From: an uncultured Acetatifactor sp.
GTDB lineage: Bacteria > Bacillota > Clostridia > Lachnospirales > Lachnospiraceae
DNA: 60,484 nt
Reading direction: 5' to 3'
Assembly: GCA_944383825.1 (NCBI GenBank)
Contig: CALWRA010000017.1
Span: 1 to 60,484, forward strand
The notes below the pieces were generated by a model that worked only from the letters and a program-made list of their open reading frames with translations, did no database searches and was not told the origin of the DNA. The position numbers were made by a program, and so were the translations under genes. This document shows positions 54,811-60,484 of the stretch, in pieces; position 1 is the stretch's first letter; every line of letters begins with the position of its first letter.

Positions 54811-54828
54811 TAAACAATGGCTAGTCAA
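54800..54828 (-). promoter_or_regulatory. Promoter of the XRE-ImmA/IrrE-PIN operon
   Basis: Minus strand: TTGACT (54823-54828), 17-bp spacer, TATAAT (54800-54805); transcription would start about 60 nt before the XRE ATG. Confidence 0.75.
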
Positions 54829-55045
54829 TTATTTTTAAGACATCTGCATCATTTTTGACACCCATGTCACTCTATCATTTATATCGTCCAGCTGTAAATA
54901 TATTATAACACATTTTTAAATTTTCATGTGTTTTATTTTTTCTCCATTTTCATTATATTCATATCTAGCAATTTTTCCACTTTTTTATTCTTTCTTGGCA
55001 CCGCTAACTCAATTTTTGCTATTTTTTTCACCTATTTCAAAACAT

Positions 55046-55078
55046 AAAAAAGGGCTTTCCAATTTCTTGGAAAGCCCC
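55046..55078 (-). terminator. Orphan intrinsic terminator, minus strand
   Basis: Stem GGGCTTTCCA/TGGAAAGCCC with a 6-nt loop, T-run on the minus strand. It insulates the XRE operon from transcripts coming from the right; its own gene or RNA is not identified. Confidence 0.65.
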
Positions 55079-55297
55079 ATAAAATCGAGCTTTTTAGAGA
55101 CACTATCAAAGATTACTCGATAATCGTAGCAACACGACTGTTAATATCACAACTTGTATTGTTTTGAATATTTCTAGTGATGTTCTATTTTATATAATGG
55201 TACATTTTGTGATTATTATATCTGTTTCGAAAGTTTTTTAAGTCCAAAATAAGCCCATGAGCTTTTACCTCCAATTTAAACGAAAGGACTGATAACA

Positions 55298-55537
55298 ATG
55301 AAATTGATACACGCAAGATACAACCCGATGCACAACAGCATCGACATTAACCACTATAACGGCTACATCCTCCGGATTGACTGTAATCAGGCAGAATCTG
55401 GGATACAGACCACACCTAATTCCCAACGGTGCCTGAATGCTCTGGCGATTGATAATCCACTGGAATATGCCCGGCTTGCGCTGGATGGCGAGATGCAGGC
55501 ATGGGTGGACGCGGAGGATAGTTTGGAGGTGTTTTAG
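55298..55537 (+). CDS. Small conserved protein (DUF6061-like)
   Basis: 79 residues: MKLIHARYNPMHNSIDINHY, a hydrophobic IDCNQAE centre and a C-terminal PLEYARLALDGEMQAWVD. From memory it resembles the DUF6061-type small proteins common in Clostridial mobile elements. GAAAGGAC lies upstream of the ATG. Its G+C content is higher than its flanks. Function unknown. Confidence 0.65.
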   Translation: MKLIHARYNPMHNSIDINHYNGYILRIDCNQAESGIQTTPNSQRCLNALAIDNPLEYARLALDGEMQAWVDAEDSLEVF

Positions 55538-55593
55538 ACTCATCTCTCTATAGTTACAAACGGATGGCTCGCACGAGCCATCCGCTTCTATTT

Positions 55594-56160
55594 CTATTTA
55601 TCTGCCACTTCTTCTAATGCCTTAAAATCGCAACAGAACTTAACCACTTTTCCGGTAGCCATCTGTTTGTCATACAACTTGTTGGCTTTTCCGATAACTT
55701 CATCAATTACCTTCAAGCAAAAGGAATATTCCTTATTTAGCAAATCCTTATATTTCTTGACATCATCGGTATCTGCGTCCTCAGGATTAATATTTACTCT
55801 ACTGTAAACACCATCCACAATCGGAATCATTTTCTTAATATCCATAACAGAAAGAATATGCTTTACATCATCATCTTCTGCTGCCACCCAAATATCTCCT
55901 TGTCCCATACTGGACTTCTTTGCCATCTCATAAACCAAATAGCATTCTTTATCGACATTTTTCCAGGTCTTATGCTTCGCCTTAGCTGAAGATAACGGAA
56001 TTACATATTTTCTGTCATTTTTATTTATCAAAATTCCTATGTATGGCTTATTCTCGTAACCGCTTGGCTTGTAATACACCTCTGAGCATGCATCATGCAG
56101 CTTTTTGAGGTAACTCTGGTCAATGTTGATAAATGTCAACTTTCCCTCTAGTGTGAACAT
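55594..56160 (-). CDS. Type III toxin-antitoxin toxin, ToxN/AbiQ-like endoribonuclease
   Basis: 188 residues. The family segment PYIGILINKNDRKYVIPLSS is followed by AKAKHKTW, the core of ToxN/AbiQ RNases. GGAGCAG lies ahead of the ATG. It is the second part of a type III module: promoter, two antitoxin repeats, terminator, toxin gene, all within 760 bp. The toxin cuts RNA, including its own antitoxin precursor, and the processed repeats bind and inhibit it. Such systems act in phage abortive infection and in plasmid or island stability. It is most like the CptN/ToxN groups; the exact class is not fixed. Confidence 0.88.
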   Translation of the reverse strand: MFTLEGKLTFINIDQSYLKKLHDACSEVYYKPSGYENKPYIGILINKNDRKYVIPLSSAKAKHKTWKNVDKECYLVYEMAKKSSMGQGDIWVAAEDDDVKHILSVMDIKKMIPIVDGVYSRVNINPEDADTDDVKKYKDLLNKEYSFCLKVIDEVIGKANKLYDKQMATGKVVKFCCDFKALEEVADK

Positions 56161-56193
56161 AATACTGCTCCTTTGTATTTTAGATTAAAAAAT

Positions 56194-56215
56194 GTGGGAA
56201 GACTAAGCTTCCCAC
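56194..56215 (-). terminator. Leaky terminator between type III antitoxin RNA and toxin gene
   Basis: Stem GTGGGAAG/CTTCCCAC with a 6-nt loop, followed on the minus strand by ATTTTTTAAT, 33 bp before the toxin start. In type III systems this terminator sets the ratio of antitoxin RNA to toxin mRNA. Confidence 0.85.
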
Positions 56216-56218
56216 TCG

Positions 56219-56324
56219 TTAATGTTCATCTCTTTACGGATTGATTACCGAAGGTTAATGGAGACCTTCTTTAATGTTCATCTCTTCTATGGTTCAAGAC
56301 CATAAGGTTAATGGAGACCTCTCT
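56219..56324 (-). ncRNA. Type III antitoxin RNA: two tandem repeats of 52-54 nt
   Basis: Repeat units at 56219-56270 and 56271-56324 share GGTCTCCATTAACCTT and AGAGATGAACATTAA on the minus strand. Between these conserved blocks lies a hairpin whose sequence differs but whose pairing is kept (ATGGT/ACCAT in one, CGG/CCG in the other). This fits the pseudoknotted antitoxin RNAs of type III modules, each unit being cut out by the toxin. Two units is at the low end for such arrays. Confidence 0.85.
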
Positions 56325-56330
56325 ATAATT

Positions 56331-56359
56331 ATAATATGACAATTAACAGGCTGTGTCAA
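56331..56359 (-). promoter_or_regulatory. Promoter of the type III toxin-antitoxin locus
   Basis: Minus strand: TTGACA (56354-56359), 17-bp spacer, TATTAT (56331-56336); the predicted start, about 56324, coincides with the first repeat. An overlapping TATAAT (56328-56333) would give a 20-bp spacer. Confidence 0.75.
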
Positions 56360-56419
56360 CTGCATATCATAAATTATTTTACACAAAAAACACTTAAATT
56401 ATCCGTCATAAATATGTAC

Positions 56420-56965
56420 TCAAACAACCTTCGCTTTTTTAATGAAATGCTCTTCTCCTACATACATTATTCGGTTATGGGCAAGATGTTTTCTTGCTTT
56501 TTCAGGCGTTATATCATGACAATAGAACGACATTGTTGCTGCCACATTTTCATCATCATAATAAAGTTCATATGCCTCATGTAAATCTCCGTTAATAATT
56601 TCCATAATATTAGAGTTTTTTAATTCTCTTATCTGTTCAAGTCGCAAATGCAATTCCTCACCATCCTTAAATATCTCAAGGGTGTATTTACACAGAAATT
56701 CATCTTCCTTTCGAAACATTGCAAATCCATCAAATCGTCCCTTTTCAAGCGCAAGCAAGGCATTATTATTCCAATTTCCATTTTCATCTACCGACTTATC
56801 CATAGCATTATACCATGCCCATATCGGAACCCCACTTTTTAAATATTCAGCAATCTTTTCTGGTGTATTATCTTTTTCAGTAATAACCGGAAGATTCAGC
56901 GGGCGTCTTTTCGCACTATTATCAGGTATATTCTTCTTTTTCTTCAAAAAATGAAACATATGCAT
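56420..56965 (-). CDS. Hypothetical protein
   Basis: 181 residues from the ATG at 56965 (MHMFHFLKKKKNIPDNSAKR), with GGGAGG upstream; an ATG at 56983 overlaps the end of the neighbouring gene. Not recognised. It has a Lys-rich start, then KIAEYLKSGVPIWAWYNAMD, EKGRFDGFAMFRKEDEFLC and a C-terminal HDITPEKARKHLAHN. No membrane helix or known catalytic motif is seen. It is the second gene of a two-gene operon after the ribbon-helix-helix-like gene. Confidence 0.65.
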   Translation of the reverse strand: MHMFHFLKKKKNIPDNSAKRRPLNLPVITEKDNTPEKIAEYLKSGVPIWAWYNAMDKSVDENGNWNNNALLALEKGRFDGFAMFRKEDEFLCKYTLEIFKDGEELHLRLEQIRELKNSNIMEIINGDLHEAYELYYDDENVAATMSFYCHDITPEKARKHLAHNRIMYVGEEHFIKKAKVV

Positions 56966-56979
56966 ATTACCTCCCATAA

Positions 56980-57753
56980 TCATTCTTCATCCGTATTTGT
57001 TCTTATAATTCTTGCCCCTGCAGGCGGTTCATAATTAGTTCCATATATTGGATCACCATGTTCATACACAGAAAAATGTCCTATTGTTGGTGCTTTCATC
57101 CATTCCTCAGCATTGATTTGATATCCTGGTCTTTCCGGATCATCTATAGGTTCGACCTGACTTTCAATTACTTTCTGAAAATTTGGCCATACCTGAACGC
57201 ACAATTTATTTATGTGGTCTGTATAATAATTATCATATTCTTTTCCATATTTTTTGTTTGAAAAAAATACAAAATGCGGTATTTTCTCTCCAAAGTTTTC
57301 TTTCCCAAAATTTTCTGAATTGCGACATTCTACAACTCCAGCATACATCATTACATCTGCTTGCTCCGGATTAAGCACAATCCAATCATCAGGGCAAATC
57401 AAAATACCATCTCTAACAGGATACTTTGTTAAAGTCGGCTCTGACTCTATGCTTTCTATAGAAATGCGCCTTCCATCATTTAGAAAAGTTGCAATATCTA
57501 TGTATGCTTGACTTTGCATAGCCAAATCTCTAAAAAGAAAATCTTCTGCCACATCCATTTCTTTATAAAGTGCTTTTATTCTTGGTTTGATAAATGTTAA
57601 AAGCTCTTTTTTCACTGATTCTGGTATATCACAAAACGTATCTATCAAATTATTTATTGTATTGCCATATGGCATTCGTCTTTCCGTTTTAATCTTTTCT
57701 AAAATTTCTTTATTACGATCTGATAAATCAATAGTTAATTTATTTGCAGCCAT
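56980..57753 (-). CDS. Hypothetical protein with a ribbon-helix-helix-like N-terminus
   Basis: 257 residues. The N-terminus KLTIDLSDRNKEILEKIKTE and MPYGNTINNLIDTFCDIPES resembles the ribbon-helix-helix of mobilisation or antitoxin proteins. The rest (WIVLNPEQADVMMYAGVVEC, HFVFFSNKKYGKEYDN, and a C-terminal PAGARIIRTN) is unfamiliar. AAAGGTGG lies upstream of the start. Single clear promoter upstream. Possibly linked to the mobile region; no function assigned. Confidence 0.65.
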   Translation of the reverse strand: MAANKLTIDLSDRNKEILEKIKTERRMPYGNTINNLIDTFCDIPESVKKELLTFIKPRIKALYKEMDVAEDFLFRDLAMQSQAYIDIATFLNDGRRISIESIESEPTLTKYPVRDGILICPDDWIVLNPEQADVMMYAGVVECRNSENFGKENFGEKIPHFVFFSNKKYGKEYDNYYTDHINKLCVQVWPNFQKVIESQVEPIDDPERPGYQINAEEWMKAPTIGHFSVYEHGDPIYGTNYEPPAGARIIRTNTDEE

Positions 57754-57776
57754 GCCATTACCACCTTTCTACTTAT

Positions 57777-57804
57777 ATTATACACAATGCCAGGATTATT
57801 TCAA
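57777..57804 (-). promoter_or_regulatory. Promoter of the 57753-56420 gene pair
   Basis: Minus strand: TTGAAA (57799-57804), 16-bp spacer, TATAAT (57777-57782), about 20 bp upstream of the gene's start codon. Confidence 0.6.
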
Positions 57805-57881
57805 CCCAGAAATATTATTTTTTTCTTATTTATCATTCTTGATATTCTTTTTTTCCTATTTTATCAAAGTGTTTCCAAAAT

Positions 57882-57910
57882 AAAAAGGAACCAGTGCTCC
57901 ACTGATTCCT
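57882..57910 (-). terminator. Terminator of the large membrane-protein gene
   Basis: Stem AGGAATCAGTG/CACTGGTTCCT on the minus strand with one mismatch, followed by TTTTTATTTTGG, 10 bp after the stop of the 841-residue gene. Confidence 0.8.
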
Positions 57911-57919
57911 CTCATAATA

Positions 57920-60445
57920 CTATATTCTTTTTCTCCCAGTAAAAACCGTTCCAACCAACTGCTCATTTACTTGTATAGATACTTTTGCAGTTACATTTAT
58001 GACTTTACGATTATTATAAATGAACTCTCTAAGTTCATCCTCATCAAAATCAATTGGGAGTCCACTCATGATTGAATACTTGTATGTCCCAGTCTCTTTG
58101 TTATATTCCACATCAGCCTCTCTTATATTTTGCGAGTGAATCGAAACATTGACATCATGCAAACATATCTGTATCGCACCTTCTTTTAAAGCAACTCCAT
58201 CTTGTACAACAGCGGTATATATTGTTTTATAATCATCCAAAAACCTTTTATACTCCGCACTTATTCTATAATCTCTATTTTTTAAGATAAACTGTGAGCC
58301 CAGAAGCAAATGCAAATCATTCGAAGCCAAGTATTCCATAAAATCCTTATCGGTTGAAAAATCATCAAATCTACTCTTAATCTCGACAACCTTTCTCTTA
58401 TACAAAAACCGTTCAATACCATACAAGAACATCCCATCCATATGAGAGTGGAATCCATCCGTACTTTTATGACCTACCGAATCCGTGTAATCCGATAAAT
58501 TCAACAGTTTAATTTTTATAACACCATTCTTTTCATCGCTTTCTACTAAAACAGGTGCAAATCTTTCTTTGATTTTTTGAATGGTATCTTTTCGTATTTT
58601 TTCACAAATTTCATCTTCATTTATATTGGTCTCATAGTTTGCTTGCGACTCTCTTGCTAATCTGACATATCTTTCCTTTTGTTTCTTCTTAACCATTTTT
58701 TCAAGGCTATCATACATCAGGTCAACCTCAACCTCTATTTGTTCCTCTGTCTTATTTCCTGTAAAAATCATTTTGAATAGATTCTTAAGCATTGTCTTCG
58801 TCTTCTTCTCATTTCCATCCGATACATATCTAAATGCCTTCATATCATCAATATTTCTTTCCAATAATTCTGGCAAATAAAATTCATGAGACATAAACAA
58901 AATAAGAAATAAATAGAAATCCGATACCACATATTCTATGATCATGGATTTAACAGATTCATCTTGTGGAAATAACTCATATCTGTCCACTATACTATAC
59001 ATTTGATCCAGTACGTCTAAATCTAACCATTCTGAATTTTCAGATAGCATATTCAAATACTCCACAAATGCCTCTTTTACCTTTTTATCATCCCAAACAT
59101 TCTTTGCTGATTGCCTAATTTTCTCTGGAACACAATCATCCTCTTCTCTTACCGCCAAATAATAAACATAACAATGAACAACTAAATATAGTAAAGCTTG
59201 ATACTTATTGTCCAACATAACAGTCTGTTTCATCCCTTGAAGGTATAATCCTTGCTTAACAACATTCTCCTGTCCATTAACCAACATTCCATAGCAGTAA
59301 CTAAAATATGCAGAAACTTTAGACTTCAGAAAGTCCTCTGTTCTTCCTTCAGGAATATTATATGTTGAAAATAGATTCCATCTATTCAAAACATCCGCCC
59401 AAACACGATAATTTGCAACATTGTTTTTATTTTGCTGTTTTCCCAAATAATATCCTATATGTCTTGCAAAAGAATTTAATTCACTAATTTCGCTCGAAAA
59501 ATTATATTCATATCTTCTATACTTTGTATTCTTATCATTTTCGTCATTCTTTTTGTCATACCGAAGCCATATTGCGACTCTTTGTATTGAATCTGCCAAA
59601 TTACCAAACTTGATTCTTTTTTCCACATTTTCAATATTGAGCTCATCCATGCTTTGTACCAATTCATTACATATCTCCGCAAATAACGGAAATTCGCTTT
59701 CATATTGGTCAAGTAACGTTCTATTGTCTGTAAAATCTTTACAAACACAACTCCACATCACATCATACACATCCTGTATAAACTCAATACCTCTTTCCTT
59801 TATGGTGTTCTTCTCTGATCCCAGAAGACAATATGCCATACTATAACATTGCTGCTCTATCGCCCCTAATCCTTTATCTGTTCTATAATCCCACAGCGCC
59901 AACATACATTTTCTAAAGATTTCATGATACTTTTCATAACTTTGTTTATCTTGGGAATCTAATTCTTTCTTCCAATCAAGAACAAAGTTTTTATATATAT
60001 TCAATTTACAATCCATCTTTATGTCGCTTTCCAACATATAATTGACATATGCTTCTATTTCCTGATTTTGTTTATTTCTCCCTTTAAAAGCAGAATACAT
60101 TTCTATTATAGACAACAATATTGCCACTAACGTAGCAACAAACATGTAAAAAACACTATTATACAGTTTGAGTGAGTGAAAAATTACTCCTGCTAAACTA
60201 AATCCCAGCAGAATAAAAATAAGTATCTTTTGCGTCAACTTCCAGGGTTTTATATTTAAATAGAAATCGCTAATTGATACTCCCATATAAGAATCAGAAA
60301 TATTTCCTGTTATTAATGCAATTATTGCAATTATTAACGTTCCCACAGATGCCTGTATTTGTAATATGGTTAAAGAAAACGAATCAATATCTTTTACAAC
60401 AATCATTACATTAGGTTTCTTTACAAAGGCATAATCATAAATCAC
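57920..60445 (-). CDS. Large membrane-anchored hypothetical protein
   Basis: Up to 841 residues. Not recognised. Three membrane helices near the N-terminus (about 28-48, 74-95 and 99-120), then a long, mainly helical and Lys/Glu/Asp-rich cytoplasmic part to the end. The C-terminal 250 residues hold a predicted helical block (KIKERFAPVLVESDEKN, KFLDDYKTIYTAVVQDG). The start is uncertain: GTG at 60445 (a stop lies in frame at 60464-60466) or the ATG 13 codons later; no strong ribosome site is seen. Base composition is AT-rich, unlike the ribosomal block. It ends with its own terminator. A defence or signalling role is possible but unsupported. Confidence 0.65.
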   Translation of the reverse strand: MIYDYAFVKKPNVMIVVKDIDSFSLTILQIQASVGTLIIAIIALITGNISDSYMGVSISDFYLNIKPWKLTQKILIFILLGFSLAGVIFHSLKLYNSVFYMFVATLVAILLSIIEMYSAFKGRNKQNQEIEAYVNYMLESDIKMDCKLNIYKNFVLDWKKELDSQDKQSYEKYHEIFRKCMLALWDYRTDKGLGAIEQQCYSMAYCLLGSEKNTIKERGIEFIQDVYDVMWSCVCKDFTDNRTLLDQYESEFPLFAEICNELVQSMDELNIENVEKRIKFGNLADSIQRVAIWLRYDKKNDENDKNTKYRRYEYNFSSEISELNSFARHIGYYLGKQQNKNNVANYRVWADVLNRWNLFSTYNIPEGRTEDFLKSKVSAYFSYCYGMLVNGQENVVKQGLYLQGMKQTVMLDNKYQALLYLVVHCYVYYLAVREEDDCVPEKIRQSAKNVWDDKKVKEAFVEYLNMLSENSEWLDLDVLDQMYSIVDRYELFPQDESVKSMIIEYVVSDFYLFLILFMSHEFYLPELLERNIDDMKAFRYVSDGNEKKTKTMLKNLFKMIFTGNKTEEQIEVEVDLMYDSLEKMVKKKQKERYVRLARESQANYETNINEDEICEKIRKDTIQKIKERFAPVLVESDEKNGVIKIKLLNLSDYTDSVGHKSTDGFHSHMDGMFLYGIERFLYKRKVVEIKSRFDDFSTDKDFMEYLASNDLHLLLGSQFILKNRDYRISAEYKRFLDDYKTIYTAVVQDGVALKEGAIQICLHDVNVSIHSQNIREADVEYNKETGTYKYSIMSGLPIDFDEDELREFIYNNRKVINVTAKVSIQVNEQLVGTVFTGRKRI

Positions 60446-60484
60446 AACAAAAATCGAGCCAACCTACACTAAAACGTCGCTGTT

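Larger units (their letters stand above)
54736..55297. other. AT-rich spacer upstream of the XRE gene
   Basis: Holds the XRE promoter and repeat, and a minus-facing terminator at 55046-55078 with no recognisable minus-strand gene ahead of it. A ribosome-site-like GGAGG and a six-codon frame starting ATGGGC lie near 55255 on the minus strand. No protein gene is supported. Confidence 0.4.

Noticed and set aside
54736..54828. Hydrophobic N-terminal extension of the XRE protein
   Set aside because: It overlaps the TTGACT-17-TATAAT promoter; AAAGGAGG fits the ATG at 54735.
56219..56324. CRISPR-like array of two repeats
   Set aside because: The repeats abut without true spacers, keep a covarying hairpin and lie before a ToxN/AbiQ-like gene; no cas genes are present.

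Overview
The window is a chromosomal segment of a low- to medium-GC anaerobic Firmicute, most likely a Lachnospiraceae or close Clostridia. The signs are gene order and content: the S10-spc-alpha ribosomal supercluster running into ecfA1-ecfA2-ecfT-truA-rplM-rpsI, a zinc-type S14, a KOW protein between map and infA, a one-chain pyruvate:ferredoxin oxidoreductase, rubredoxin, and many TTG/GTG starts behind strong Shine-Dalgarno (SD) sequences. No species name is claimed.

Layout. (1) 1-611: a small gene typical of conjugative elements and a spacer downstream of rpsI, possibly the edge of an integrated element. (2) 612-25900, minus strand: ribosomal proteins, secY, adk, map, infA, rpoA, the ECF transporter core and truA. 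Two plus-strand genes break this block between rplQ and ecfA1: an M15 peptidase and a FolT-like folate S component. The latter sits behind a tetrahydrofolate riboswitch with a visible anti-SD element. (3) 26100-34200: methyltransferase, acyltransferase, a KdpD/KdpE-like two-component pair, an ECF-type sigma/anti-sigma pair with a self-promoter, TcdA and cardiolipin synthase. (4) 34280-38790: lipoprotein and redox genes (ApbE, esterase, flavodoxin, a frameshifted RibD-like reductase, aldo/keto reductase). (5) 38980-42131: a DUF1538 membrane protein, a double PII-like protein and a LysR regulator on one strand. (6) 42742-51324: MFS transporter, zinc phospholipase-like protein, then two mirror modules, ferredoxin-like gene <-> Crp/Fnr-1 and rubredoxin/PFOR <-> Crp/Fnr-2. 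(7) 51400-60484: an AT-rich accessory island with an IS3 element, an XRE-ImmA/IrrE-PIN trio, a type III toxin-antitoxin locus and several unrecognised genes.

Most interesting. The two Crp/Fnr modules share a GTTGT-N4-ACAAC palindrome placed identically in both divergent promoter regions: about -41 for the Fe-S metabolic gene and about +16 for the regulator. This suggests one circuit that activates metabolism and represses the regulators. The type III toxin-antitoxin locus is complete: promoter, two 52-54 nt repeats, terminator, ToxN/AbiQ-like toxin. A polytopic membrane protein is inserted between infA and rpmJ. Candidate autoregulatory leaders precede rplM and rpsJ.

No tRNA, rRNA or CRISPR array was seen. 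Everything rests on reading the sequence; no database search was run.
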